From: Cylicocyclus nassatus
Lineage: Eukaryota > Nematoda > Chromadorea > Rhabditida > Strongylidae
Assembly: GCA_958299035.1 (NCBI GenBank)
Contig: CATQJL010000223.1
Coordinates: 50,326,302-50,390,301 of the forward strand
Reading direction: 5' to 3'
Length of the DNA: 64,000 nt
Positions 11,085 through 23,346 of this stretch are shown here, one piece after another. The position numbers were made by a program, and so were the translations under genes. Under the pieces are notes generated by a model, which was not told the DNA's origin, did not search any database, and saw nothing but the letters and a program-made list of their open reading frames with translations. Numbering within the stretch: the stretch's first letter is position 1; each line of letters begins with the position of its first letter.

Positions 11085-12515
11085 AAATCCTTCAAAAAAA
11101 AGAAGATCATGGAATGATATCCACGAAAGTCCATAATGGAGGAAAATGGACTTCCAAACCCCATTTTACTCGTTCGCGGTGAAGAGTGGTCGGAATCTGC
11201 TTTCGCTCGCGTTATCCAAAAATTTTCATCCCATCGCAACCACGAGACAAAGCGGTGAAATGAAAATGATTCAACCCTATCTGAGCTCTCGCTTGCGAAA
11301 GATGATGTCATAAGTCCATTTAGAATGGGGCAAAATGGGATTTACCTCCATGTTGAATGGACTTGAAAGCCCATTTTACTCCCAGCAGCAAGGTGAGCTG
11401 GGACTAAGTCCATTTTTGACCTTTTTGCGTATTTTTGATGGCGATTTTTTGAGAATGTGTTCCTCAGCCCATTTTGAGGTGATAAGAGAGTGGAAAAGTT
11501 TTATGTCTTGTATGAAGGTTAAAATAAGTGTTTCTTTCTAAACTTATATAAACGCTATGAAAATATAGAGGTTAAATTCTCCAAAATAAACGCTGACAAA
11601 CTCAAATGCTTCCAAATATCAGATCGATGCGAAAATTCCTATGTAAATCAAATAAAGTTTGTTAATACTTCAAATCATCAATCAAAACTAAATTCATGAT
11701 CTGTATTAGAAACAAAAAAGATTTACGTTTCAATATAATTATTCAGAAACTATCTTTTGACTAATCTCACAGCGAACCCCAAAGACGGCATTTCAAAAGC
11801 GATTTTGAGTTTGGTCGCAAGAATTACTGAAATGGCGCTAGCTAGCAAGAAAATTTCTGTGAAAAATTTCCTACTAGCAGTAGTCCATACATTCAACTAC
11901 TCAGAGATATATACATTAGTGCTGAGACACAAAGAAGAGTTAAAGTAGAAAATTTGCGAAGCCATCTTTTGCGGATTCGTAGTGCTTCCGACTTAAAAGA
12001 ACCCTTTGAGTTGTGGTGTAGAACAAGGTTTTCTGTAAAATAAAGATTTTGGTTCACAGGTTGCAGTGAAAGTCTAGCCAAAGTTTGCGTTCCGCAGAAA
12101 GCTCTGCATACGAATTTGATTCAATGCAGATCCGTAGAAGTCTCGAGAAGCGAAGGCCCGGATATTATATGAATTTCATTCTTGGAGGTAATTTAGAGCA
12201 TAGTCATCGACAACAAATGTTTTTTGTGGGGTGTAACGAAATGGGAAAGATTAAAAAATCCACGTGACTGACATTGTAATATTAGGTCAGCCTAGTCAGA
12301 AATCAACCACTTGATGGAAATGAGTCTGCAAGAGTGAGCAAACAGGTTGAGACAAGTTGAAGAAAGGGTTGCTGAGAAAATTTTGTATGGAATGAATGGA
12401 TTCGCGAATGCGATATCTTATCGCACCGCATGGACTAAGTCCATTTTATTCGCACGAAAAGCCCATTTCGCGGGGACTTTCGTGGATATCATTCATGAAG
12501 GACTTCAAAATAATG
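11085..12515. repeat. Diffuse inverted/direct repeat cluster (TCCATTTTACTC family)
   Basis: TGATATCCACGAAAGTCC at about 11113-11131 is mirrored by GGACTTTCGTGGATATCA at about 12473-12491. ATGGACTT(C)CAAACCCCATTTTACTC and related units repeat directly at 11144, 11356 and 12428. Boundaries are uncertain; it may be an old degraded transposon. Confidence 0.45.
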
Positions 12516-12539
12516 TAAGCTGTAGCTTAGAGGAATGAT

Positions 12540-13699
12540 AAGAGGGAAAATAGAGAAGAAGGCGCATATTCTCTGTGGCAAATGCATCTCTGAAACTTGT
12601 TTATGGGATATGACAAACATAAACACATGTCTTATCTTAGCCATCGACACTTTTTGCTTCCCCTCGCCGTGGTAAGCTCCAATTCGAAATAATAGAATTG
12701 CTTTGCATTGTATCCACTGTATATATATTCTGATGGAACGTCTATGCAGATATCAATAGGAGACGTCTTCTAAACAGCATTCGTGTTGTCTTATAAGCAT
12801 GGTGCTTCGAGTTCGTTTGGAAATCTAATCATTCATAGGCAAAGAGAAAACGAACGCACCGTTCGATTGCACCAATGCCTGATAAAGATGTATGGGTCTA
12901 TTTGGCTTATCTCTTTTTTGGTGCCTTCAACGACACATGTTCCCAGTGAATCCGGTTTGTGAGGTCCATCCAGCCAAGCATCAACAGCTAAAGTCAAAGT
13001 TTGAATCGAGCTCCAACTTTACAGTTACGACTCACTGATATCCTCATCGTACATAGAACATTCCGCTTTAGTAAACGGTTTATCATTACAGAAAAGTTTC
13101 GCTTTCACCCCACTTGACTGGACCGATCCGAAGAGTCCTCCTTGCACGTTCCATTCCGAGCAGTAGCATGATGGGAGAAGCCACAAGAAGACCAGTACTT
13201 GCATTCTGCATTGATGCGCTTATTTGTCATTTAATAAGTAATGTTATAAGCAAATCGACAATCACTCTATGTAAATCTGGTAACTAGTCATTAACAAGTT
13301 AACTCTTTGGGTTAACACTAACATGTTAGTGTTTCAAGGACTTGGGACTATCTCACTTACCAAACTTGCTTATTGTAATTGCATGATGCCGCATTTTGTT
13401 ACTGCATGCTCCTTATGCTACCGAGGAAGACTAGAAAATTTTAGAAACATACCATTAAATAAAGCAGAGCTTCTAAAATTTCTTTAAAACATTCGCACGA
13501 TGGTTTCTACGTTAATCAAGCTGAAAAATGTAGTATTGAAACTTTTGATGAAGGAATTTTACCACCGTTAACTTTTCTATACCTACACTCTCCTTATGGG
13601 AGACTAAAGAAAACATATAGTATTTTTTCTCGTGGCTAAAACTTAAAAGATGAGAACCAAAATGCTCTAGAAAGCAATGTTGACCTACACCCAAATAAG
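12540..13699. other. Nothing recognised
   Basis: AT-rich sequence with a TAACATGTTA-type palindrome near 13310-13335. No gene or element boundary identified. Confidence 0.4.
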
Positions 13700-14195
13700 T
13701 ACCCTAATTTCCGGAGTATAAGGCTCACCCATGTATAAGATGCACCTGCCGCGTGATTAACGCGAAAGTTGCGCCCTAGGTTTTGGCTTGGGTCGAGTTG
13801 TATTGACGGTCTTCTTATCTATATTCAATTGGAGATTGCTAAATGGGCGCTTCAGAGCCAAGAAGTCCGTGCCTCCAATTCTCGAATTTTACGGAAAATT
13901 TGACTGAATTTAGACATAAATGAACTCAGCGACAACTTTTGTAGGAGTCTCAAATGATAACGGCACGGGTGTTTAAGTGTAAAATCTTTGTTTTGCGAAA
14001 TATGGATGAATCAAAGATATAGCAGACTGATTTTTTAAACAACTCATGATTATGAGATTTAACGAGACGAATGCACAGAATTATTACGGAAAGTTAGTAC
14101 CGCTGCCCCTGCGGCGTCGCACATCGCCTGCGTCGTCGCAAAACTGCCCGCGCGCGGTGCACAAAATTGCGCCTTATACTCCGGAAAATAGGGTA
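13700..14195. mobile_element. MITE with TACCCTAATTTCCGGAGTAT ends
   Basis: The left end TACCCTAATTTCCGGAGTAT (13700) mirrors ATACTCCGGAAAATAGGGTA (ending 14195). The CGGAGTATAAGGCGCA core is a widespread animal DNA-transposon terminus. The interior has no coding potential; near the right end it is CpG-rich (14100-14160). Confidence 0.75.
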
Positions 14196-14520
14196 ATTCT
14201 TTCTTTGCAAGCATAACGAGGAATTCTCAAATCTTTTCGAGCGCTATTTTTATGAAATATATGTGTCGTAAAAACCGAAGCGGAGACATTTTCGCATTTC
14301 TACCATATTTATTCTTTTGTGTTCTAGTTGAAGGAAAGAATGCAGCGATTGTTTGTAAATCGATTAGGAGAATATACAGTGGGGAGAATGGAGGGGCAGG
14401 GAAATCTATAGACTGAATTTCTATTGTCGAGTCTTTGAAATTTTTCGGACTTCACTTCAATCTTAGCATGAATCATTGCGCGGATGCCCTAACTCCCTCT
14501 TGTAGAGCTTGCTTTGCTTT

Positions 14521-16134
14521 GGGTTGTTTCAGACTGCCGCACTGACCGCAGCACTGCAGCAGACTGCAGCAGAATGCAGCTGACCGCATTGACCGCGGGG
14601 CCGCACAGATCGCGACATCCCTTTGTGAAGGTGGGGAGGATAAATAGTTGTAGCCAGGGCTGAGCGTGAGGTCAGGCGCGCCCGATCTGGGGGGTCGTCT
14701 TGGGGTATGACTGAGGGGGGGGGGGTCGTAATTAAAAAACCAAATCCGTTTAGTTGGGGAGATATTACGAAGGTGAAGAAAGCGCTAGTCCGGTGGATAT
14801 CACAATCACCAGTACTGAAGGAATGACGGTCGTGAACAGCATACCGATTGTTTACACAATCGAAATTTCAGCCAAATTCAAGTCTTCATCTTTTACCTTC
14901 ACACATCATGAGGTCGCCAAGTAAGCTTGCTGTGTGAAATGGGTATTATTTCCGTAATCAGCATGTCAGATTACCTCTATGAGCTCTAAAGTCATTACCT
15001 ACCGCATTTCCTAGTGTTTCGCAACGTCTAGAAAGCGTGATTTTCAAACATGAACTTGGCTTCAAAAGTGAAAATAGTCAGCTTTTTTATACTCGTAACA
15101 AAGTATCGTTCCCTACAAGTCTATGCTAGAAATCAGGCTTCATATCACTTTCAAATAGTGAAGTAAGAAGTGCTGCCAAATCTCCAACCGGCGCGTTCTT
15201 CACATTAAGTGCTTTAACTCTACGGATTACTACAAGGCCGAAACAAGTTGAAACAAGCTCAAACACTTATTGTGGAATCTACGAGAGTTGTGCTAGCGAA
15301 TCACATAAAACTTGGATAGAAAAGCTTTCTCGAAAATAAAGTTAATAGGGTCAGGCGCAACCCCTCAAAAGGTCAGGCCGCCTGAGCTTTTGAGGGGTTG
15401 CGCCTGACCCCCTTAACTTACCTTCAATATTCAAAAATCGCTCCTTTTTTAGTATGAGTATTGAGAGCAAAGCCCCTTCTTGCTATATTGAAAATTTGGA
15501 GCCAAACACTCCACCCCTGCAAAAACTATAACTCTGAAAAGAGGGCTATCCAAGTTCAAAACTTGCCTTCAAGTTGCGTGTGGTTGTGCAATCGCAGAAA
15601 GTTGGGCCTGCTGCCAAAAAACAAGAACCCTCCAGTAAAGGCTGGTCTTCTTCAACATAACACAGTCTAAGGTCCTGGAGTTGAAGTGGAGGGGTCATTT
15701 TAGGGGCTTTCACAGGGGGGGGGGGGTCGTTTTTGAAGGACTAGTGCCTGACCTCTTGCTCAACCCTGGTTGTAGCTCAAACAGTCTCTTAACAATATAT
15801 GCCCCAGTAGACAACACGAGCTGGAGTGAAATAGGTAGATGCAATGACAAAAGGAGTCTGAACAAATATGAGCATATTAAAGAAAAACAATCGCCAAAAT
15901 TTGTTTGAGAAGAGTAAGTTAGAACCTATGAACTTTCTAGGCATAAATCACGGTGTTTTGATGTACTCGCAACTATTTTCTCCTTTACGAAAGGATACAG
16001 AGATATGTGCGGCCGTTGCGATCAGTGCGGTCAGCTGCAGTCTGCTGCAGTCTGCTGCAGTCTGCTGTAGTCTGCTGCGATCAGTGCAGTCAGCTGCAGT
16101 CTGCTGGAGTCAGTGCGGCAGTATGAAACAACCC
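14521..16134. mobile_element. TIR element with 8-bp target duplication and CTGCAGT minisatellite arms
   Basis: The ends are GGGTTGTTTCAGACTGCCGC and its mirror; flanking TTTGCTTT and TTTGCCTT agree at 7 of 8 bases. Each arm continues with CTGCAGT/ACTGCAG repeats (14540-14590; 16016-16122) and GTTGTAGCCAGGG-type sequence further in. The interior is AT-rich with no recognised protein. An 8-bp duplication suggests hAT or a similar superfamily. Confidence 0.72.
15348..15410. repeat. Perfect 24-bp-arm hairpin
   Basis: Two exact inverted arms starting GGGTCAGGCGCAACCCC and ending GGGGTTGCGCCTGACCC enclose a 15-nt loop (15372-15386) that itself contains GGTCAGGCC. It lies in the middle of the TIR element. 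Confidence 0.85.
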
Positions 16135-16846
16135 TTTGCCTTTTTCTGATCTATGGGAGAGCATCACTAACAACAAGATTTTTGAACTATGGGAGACTTA
16201 TTCTGCAAAATCGAATGGAACACAAAAAAACCTTTGAAGAAACGAAAGTGTACCGGTGAAGAATGCTCATCAACAACTATTTATGCAAGCAGCGTCAAGA
16301 AATTGGTAATTTCACAAACGTATTTGCGAAATTGGCGTCCCGAAGCATTGCTAACTATGGAAAAGAGACCAAAGCTCGAAAACATCAATACGAAAAGTTA
16401 AGGACCAAGCCATAAAGTTGAGAAAGCACCAATAGTTTTATGAAACGTTTGGAAATGGCGCGGCAATGAAATTCTAAAAAGCACAAAGGTGTCCGCATAA
16501 AGTAGAAAACTTGAACTTTTTCTTCTATTACAAGAGTAATCTCAAAATTCTTCGAAGAGCCAAGCTCTCTGTTCGAGTGAACTCGACATTAGAAAGTGCT
16601 AATGCACTGCGAGAGCAAGACATTGGCCATATCCTTTACTAACTGATGTACCCGGCTTTGCCCGGGATAATATCATTCACCATCATTGCAGATGTGTGTG
16701 ACATGCAAGACCATAATCTATCATGAGTTTATTCCCACATAGAAAGATTAGTGACAGAGCTTTATTTCAAAGCGATCGTAGTGGATGCAGAGCTTGTTCA
16801 AGGGCCCATTATCACTGATTTTAACCTGTAATCACCGGTCTAGTTG

Positions 16847-17537
16847 TATAGTGTGGACCCCGGCCAGCTTCCCATGTGTGCCTCTGCGCCGCGCACGCAG
16901 CGCATGCCTTCAGTGCGCTTCTCGTCCCAGCCTCTAGTGGCTTTTATGCGTTTTTCTCTTTACTCCTTCTCTAATCTCTTTGATTTAAATTCAAAGGATC
17001 CACAACAGCTGATGGTGTTAAGTTTTCACGAGCCTCAAAAGTCTTGAGAGCCCTCGGTAGTGAAGATCGATTATATTCTAGGGGATTTCTCTTTAAACGT
17101 TAAAGAAGACTTAGCGTATCTATCCGATTAAGTTCGTTTTGTGCAGATGCTTTTAGTTTCTTTTCAATGCGGCATTGAAGCTTCTGCTTGTACAATTACG
17201 CTCTCGAGCTTGCACTTCTCAAATTTTATATGATTACAGAAAAAACATTTAAAAAATGATGCTCTCTTTGTCGATTCTATAGTTTTCACACATCACTGGT
17301 GTATCATACTAGTATCCATGAGGGTGACTGGGAACTAAGCGTTAGGAGAGTTGTGGAAGCGTTCTTTTCCGCTTAGACTCTTCTCTAGCTGAGATTCTAG
17401 GATTCCACTTCTTATTCCATTCCTATGTTCACGTAAAAATGCTTTTTTGTTTATAAGTGGGATGAGACGCGTCAACAGAGCGCGCGCTGCGTGCGCGGCG
17501 CGGAGGTATGGGAAGCTGGTCGGGGTTCCACACTATA
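16847..17537. mobile_element. TIR element with GTGTGGACCCCGGCCAGCTT ends
   Basis: TATAGTGTGG(A)CCCCGG and CCAGCTTCCCAT at the left are mirrored by ATGGGAAGCTGGTCGGGG ... CCACACTATA at the right, with CGCGCACGCAGCGC further in on both sides. It is about 690 bp, flanked by TA or GTTG repeats. No transposase is visible. Confidence 0.75.
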
Positions 17538-17705
17538 GTTGCTTATGCATAATGAAATGATCAGCCTTTAACTCTCATTTTCCCGTCAATCATAACATTG
17601 GTCGGTAACCATTTCCCTTTTACATCAGGATACGCTAAAGAAGGAAAACAAAATAATAGGAATGCCCGCGTAGGAAAAATGAAACACACAGGATGATCGA
17701 CTCAC

Positions 17706-17881
17706 CATGCAGTGTCAAAAATCTCGCACATAGGCTGGTAAGAACGGCAATATTCATAATGACTATTACTGGCAACCTTTGGTGATTATACCGTCGGTAC
17801 TCGTAGCCGACCGGCTCTGTGCGGATTTGATCCTGTAGTCCAGAACCATACAGAGACGATCGACCCACATGAGCTAAGCAG
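17706..17881 (-). CDS. Possible internal exon, unknown product
   Basis: The segment is bracketed by TTTTATTCAG and GTGAGT on the minus strand and is open in only one frame. The product runs CLAHVGRSSLYGSGLQDQIR, continues with YEYRRYNHQR, then a hydrophobic stretch LPVIVIMNIAVLTSLCARFL that could span a membrane. The frame stays open upstream to about 18015. I found no phase-compatible neighbour exon and recognise no family. Confidence 0.3.
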
Positions 17882-18111
17882 CTGAATAAAATCTTAATTT
17901 GAGTGAATAACTCAGTTTTAGTTGAGAACACATCGTATACGTCCCCGCCTAACCTAAGAAAACCGCTTTCCTCCAAAACAGGCTGTACATCTCTCAAATC
18001 GGAGCAAGAATCTACCTGAGATTTCCTTCACCAAGTCCCTTTTGGCAAGATAAAGAATGAGTCGTACTGCTCACTGTAGAGCAAACTATGAAATGGTGCG
18101 ACAGGGTTTTT

Positions 18112-18798
18112 ATTTTCTCACATGTATGTAAACAAATCAGTAAATCGATAGAATGACCCAACGAATTGTCGCGAAAAGTACCTATGTTCTGCGCCGCGTT
18201 TTATTTATATGGGAGCAAAATTCACCTCAAACGGTCAGTTTATAAAGATTTCTATAAAACACAAACATCTCTAGCAACTTACAGGCAACTTTGAGTTTTA
18301 TATATGTAGTACTAGCCGACATCCCCAACCCAGCCCGGGGAGTGGTAAAACGGGCCTAGCACGGTTATCAAAGAAGTTTGTAACTCACATTTCGTCCCTT
18401 TCTCTTCATTCTTGATTCTCGTAACCCTTCTTCCTTCTTGCTTCTGCTCCTGTTTTGCACTTCAGCAGTCGTGGTACCCGCAGTAATTGTCTTCCTTCTT
18501 GACGCCTCGCTTCATGACACAGCATCCCCCTCACCGCAAGATACAAATGATCTCCACTGCCCCTTACTACTTAAATTGGAGAAATGAATAATGTGCCTTC
18601 ATTTTCTTAGACGTTTGTAAACAAATCAATAAATCGATAGAAGGACCCAGCGAATTGTCGCAAAAAGTAGCCTGTCTTCTGCGCCGTGTCTCATTTATAG
18701 GAAAACAAAATTCATCATCTTTGGTGTACGTATGAAGGAGTCTATAAGACACAAACCGATTAACAAACAAAGGTACAGTGTTTGAGTTTTCTATATAT
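18112..18798 (+). repeat. Direct duplication of a ~200-bp repeat
   Basis: 18112-18307 and 18598-18798 align in order (GTAAACAAATCARTAAATCGATAG, GACCCARCGAATTGTCGC, CTTCTGCGCCG, TCTATAARACACAAAC, TGAGTTTTMTATATATGT). About three quarters of bases agree by eye. Between them lies a purine-poor stretch with no gene signal. Confidence 0.7.
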
Positions 18799-19482
18799 GT
18801 CGATAGATTCTTTATAGTCAAACCTTCTCATGAGGCTGCAGAAGGGTGGAGCTGCTAAAACATGCGATTTGACTTTTGTTCGATCAAAAAGTGTTTGTCC
18901 TGCGCATATGTTATTCTTTGGCAACCTGCATATGCATGTGCCCTGTTTCTTACTTTAGAAGCATAAAGATAAATATACAGAAAAATTTCATTATTTCAAT
19001 TATTTAGAACTGAAAACGAGTCACTTACGCAATTTTGTAACTCTTATGGGCATAGTGTATGTCTTGGAGAGATATCAACATGTTCTGAGGTTTTGTCTCT
19101 GAAATCTAGGCCGACTTTTTTTGATAGAACATGCGAAAGTGTAGGAGCCGCGCGGACATCTACAACAAACAGCACCTTCACGCGTAGCACTCAACTGTAG
19201 CGCTTGCCAGCAGGTTGTGAAATCACGTTTGCATAAACTACTCGAAAAATACGACTTTACTCAAATCGAATATATGAAAGAGACAGTAGTTCGAACATTT
19301 GTGTAATCGAATAAATGAAAGAGGCCTTCATTCATAGATTCCTTCATCCATTTCGGAAAAACAACTTGTTTAAATATTCGAAATCAAAAAAATGTGGAGA
19401 ACTCTTTCGAATGTTTGAATATTTGGGGGGGGGGGGGGGAGCTCATATTCGAATTATCAAATAACAAGGACTATTCACTAAT

Positions 19483-19552
19483 TACAATTTCACTATTCAC
19501 TATTCACTATTCACTTCACTATTCATATTCACTATTCACTATTCATAATTTT
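19483..19552 (+). repeat. TATTCAC microsatellite
   Basis: About eight imperfect copies of TATTCAC with two interruptions. A 15-bp G run lies just upstream (19425-19439). Confidence 0.85.
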
Positions 19553-19897
19553 TTTGCTAGAAAAATGTGCGAAAAGAGGCGCTTGAGAAACATGATAAAG
19601 CCAACATATTGTTGATGTTTGATGTCGCCACAGCTTCGGTCACGGCTATAAGTACATTATTAGCCTGAATATTTTTGCAAAGTATTTTACATTTATTTCT
19701 TTTTTGTTATTTTCCACTAACGTCCCTTATGTGTAACCTTTTCAAATAATACCAGAAGACGATTCTCTAAAGCGTAAGTAGTGCAGGAATACGCGACGCG
19801 AAGAAAATGTTGCCTTCCACGGGCGCGACCGGTAAAGAAGCGGTATGCCTGAAAATCCTGCACGTCTTTCTCTGCAACAGAGGTGACGCACTATCTA

Positions 19898-20817
19898 TTA
19901 GGTTGGTGCAAAAGTAATGCGCGTTTTGCCAGTTCTCAATTTGACGTGCTATAACTTTCTAAAAAATTTATATTTTTCGACGCGGTTTAAAACATCAAAG
20001 GCACCAAACCTTTCTTAATACAGCGCACATCTCCCTAAACTCATATCACCGATGGACAGAAAAATATGGATTGATAAGCAAAAAAAGTTTTTTCTTGAAC
20101 TCCGTTTTCAACTGGTCATAACTCCCTTCAAAATTTGTTAATGTAAATGATAAGTAGCCTACCTTGTAGCCGTAAGCCAACAGTACAAAAAAAGCTGGAA
20201 AAGTCTCAGACGAAAAAGGTTTGCAGAAATAAAAAAATCAAAATCCAAAATTGTCCACTTTTTTGGACATTTTTTCGCAGGCCTAAAAATCCCAAAATAT
20301 TGGGTTTTGCTAATTTTCTGCGTAATGAACAGCTACACAATTCTGCAAAAACTGTGAATAGGAGGCCCATCCTTACGCTTACAGAAATGAGCAAAGCTTC
20401 GGCGGTTGCCCTCTTCAAAGGAAATTTATGAGACACAGAATGATCAAAACGGCTGTCCATGTTGAGACGCCTAAATCTCAGTCTAGGTAATTTTTGAGAA
20501 AATAGTAAAATGTGCATAATGTAGACAATTTCCATTAAATACAGTAGCTAGAGTTTCAAAAGTTTGCCTTTATTCGAGCTTGATTTCTGGGCAGAAAAGT
20601 AGATGCAATGAAATTCTGGTTTCGAGTGCGGTTGCGTGACACTCTATTATTTTTTAACTAATGAAGCTAGAAGCCAGTTTCAATCACCATTGGATAGAGA
20701 ATGAAAGGAGCTTCTTAATAGCATGCTAAGCTTTTTTTAAAGAGAAAAGTTTGATGGAGAAAAGTTGTCCTAAAATAAGGGCTAGAAAAACGTGCATTAC
20801 TTTTGCACCAACCTAAT
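19898..20817. mobile_element. mariner-type MITE, TTAGGTTGGTGCAAAAGTAA ends
   Basis: TTAGGTTGGTGCAAAAGTAATG at 19898 is mirrored by CATTACTTTTGCACCAACCTAA ending at 20817, flanked by TA on each side. This terminus is that of the cecropia-type mariner family found across animals. Short frames inside (20147-20535) lack the transposase DDD motifs. Confidence 0.82.
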
Positions 20818-21533
20818 AGTATGAAACGATTCACCAATCGCTCTTTGCTACTGTAGAACCACCGTAGGAAAATTGAAGAGCGTTTGAGACAATGAAAGCC
20901 ATGTTTTTACGAGAGGAAAAAAAACCGAAAATTACAGATGGAAAATTTGTAATTTTTCTCGGAAATATGGAAACTTAAGGGCAAGAGGTAAAACATGGCG
21001 TCCTACATGCAGAAAATTCTCATTAGCAATTTAGTCTCTGAATCTGTTCCTATCAATTGGCACACCCTTTTATAAGTGTTAATTTTCATAAGGAAAAAGC
21101 AGGAAAAACGATGCGCAGTGTGTTTTTTGTAGTTATAGTGTCTTGCTACATGCAGCAGACATGCTCGTAACTTGTGCTCTGCAGAAAAAAAACGCTCAGA
21201 GTTTGCCTCCTTCTATCTACGTCATCTCAATGGCTATAAATAGGGGTACTTGTCCGGCTGCGTATTTTATTAAGTGTATCTCACAGCTTTTCAATTTTTG
21301 AGTTACTCTGAAACGCGGAAAAACGAGAAGCTGGCAATCGTCCGCGGGAACTAATACAGGATTGTGCAAGAGATGTGCCACTCAAAAGCGAGGTAGGCAC
21401 GATGAGAATATTGCCTGCCACGGGTGCGTCTGAAGCGGAAGCGGCGTGTCTTTGAAGGATCTGCCACGTCGGCTATTGCAGAAGCTCACCGATTCTACTA
21501 CTGCACTTTCTCCTGCTCTTTTGAAGGCAGTGT

Positions 21534-21935
21534 CCCGGCAGATTTTGCATTTCCATCCTTTTGCATGTTTTGGGCACCCGTAGATCCCGAATTTGAGCTT
21601 TAAAAAGGGTGAAAAGGCCTTTTTCTGGGCGTTTTTTTAACTTCCAAAAGGCAGCTCGGACGAGAATTTTCAATGGAAAGTTGCGAGGTCCTGGCACGAA
21701 GAACCTGCTGCCTGTAATTTTGGCTTTGGATAGCATGCGCAATGCGGTAAAGCGGTTGTGGGGTCCCGCGCAGAACGGCAAGCGAAGTCGACCGAGCGCG
21801 CGCCGGTTCAGGGGCTATTTTCTTGGCCCAGGGGGAACATCAACCGGCCGGACTGTGCCTGGAGGTCAGTGGCATGACCAGAGATCCCACTATAGCAATA
21901 TCCCGCACGGCGCGAATCTGCCGGGACACTGCCTT
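21534..21935. mobile_element. TIR element with AAGGCAGTGTCCCGGCAGAT ends
   Basis: AAGGCAGTGTCCCGGCAGAT is mirrored at ATCTGCCGGGACACTGCCTT, giving a 402-bp element with a GC-rich right half. No protein or clear target duplication is visible. Confidence 0.75.
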
Positions 21936-23104
21936 TAATGCTGGTTAGTTAAAATCATATTAGTGAACATGCATTAAAAAGCTTTTTCATGTAAGTTTGG
22001 TGACTTTGGGAGAAACTGTGTGCAAAAGGACTAATGCAAATGTGAAGCGACTTAACTTATTACGTTTTGATAGCCGCCATCAAGGACAATGAATTTTGAA
22101 GTATTGTGGAAGTCTCCTCAATTTTTCAGGTGAACTTGAATAAATAACGATAACCTAGTTTCCTTTTCACTTGGATCTACTCATATAAGAATCGGCTTCA
22201 GATCGTAGAGGAAATACAGTGCAACAAAAAAAATCCCAGCAACATTTGAACCACTGAATTACTCGAATTATTCGGATAGTCAAATATTCGACCATGTGTA
22301 ATTTGATCGAATATTTGACCAACTCCATTTATTCGAATAATTCATTCGGATTTTAAAATTTAGCATTAGTAGGTTATTTGAATGCGAAAGTTTTGAAAAT
22401 CGTTGATCGAGTAGCATTCGTTCGCCATCCGTGCGCGCCCATCCAATAACCGTTCCAAAAAGCCGGTCTGTGGGTTTTCCGGAACAAGGATTGTCGGAGT
22501 TTTCGCGGATTATCGGCTTCAGTTTCGGAATCAGGGACATGAGAAAGGCCCTAAAACAAAAACCTGAAAGTCGAGAATGCGGGTGGACGGTGCCTTCAAG
22601 CGATCATTAAAAAGGGCTTGGAAAGCTCTTTCGACCAATTTGTCACATGTCTAGGGACTTTCAGGTACAGCATCACAAATTCGGATGGCGTTTGGAAAGT
22701 CTGTCTGACTTTCGAAAATCCGATATTCTTAGCATATCAGGCCCCATATAGGTCCCAAAATTAAAAAGTTTCTACATACTGTTGGCTAACATCTCTCTAT
22801 ACACAATGTCTTTCGCCAACTGGCACCATTGCAGGGCTGGCCAGCTTACATTTAGACCAAAAAGCGGATCACCTACATTTCATTAGAGTGGGAGTATGGT
22901 AGAACTTCCAGCTTATAGATCGCAAAATATTAGGTAGGTCGAAAGTTAGTGCCGTTTGTCGGACATATCTCCAAAGCATTCAGAATAAAGATAGACAAAC
23001 ACTCTAAGAAGTTGGAATGTGCGACTTTCGATAAACCTCGGCATGGTCGTATTATCTTCTGTGTCTTCTTGTGAGCCGTACCCGAGATTGTTAAAAACTT
23101 TATT

Positions 23105-23141
23105 AGGCTAACGTTTCGGCAGATCGCCTTCTTCAGAGCCT
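23105..23141 (-). ncRNA. Hammerhead ribozyme core, type I, Penelope minus-strand copy
   Basis: On the minus strand AGGCT-CTGAAGA-A-GGC-gatct-GCC-GAAAC-GTT-AGCCT reads as stem I (AGGCT/AGCCT, perfect), the conserved CUGANGA box, stem II (GGC/GCC), the GAAA box, the minimal palindromic stem III ACGU and the UH cleavage position (U). One extra A sits between CUGAAGA and stem II. Hammerheads in Penelope-like terminal repeats are established; here every core base is present. Confidence 0.72.
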
Positions 23142-23217
23142 GAAATGGGTAATACGATCTGCAATCCATTCGACAACGTCTCTGCAGCAGAGTGAGCAAA
23201 GCGCCAAGACTTAGGTT

Positions 23218-23286
23218 TGATCACTAGCTCAGCTGGTAGCATTTAGCCAAACACTCACCTTTTGGGTTAGCCGAAGAGCTTTTTGA
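23218..23286 (+). other. tRNA-like segment inside the Penelope terminal repeat
   Basis: TAGCTCAGCTGGTAGC (23225-23240) is a textbook tRNA A box. It is followed by a possible anticodon-type stem (CCAAA/TTTGG around CACTCACC), a degenerate B-box-like GGGTTAGCCGAAG, and a T5 run at about 23280-23284. Spacing is tRNA-sized (about 68 nt) but acceptor and T arms do not pair, so this is not a functional tRNA. It is antisense to the element; the mirror copy lies at about 24126-24194 on the minus strand. Confidence 0.4.
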
Positions 23287-23346
23287 CGCGAGAGCGAGAC
23301 GAATAATGACCGCTTGAGGGACCACTATTTATAGCGAAAAACTAGG

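Noticed and set aside
16020..16122. CTGCAGT repeats considered as a CRISPR-like or free microsatellite array
   Set aside because: They are part of the terminal arm of the 14.5-16.1 kb transposon, mirrored at its other end; no spacers.
16640..16670. TACCCGGCTTTGCCCGGG word, familiar from repeats of several invertebrates
   Set aside because: Only the short word is present here; no element boundary could be defined around it.
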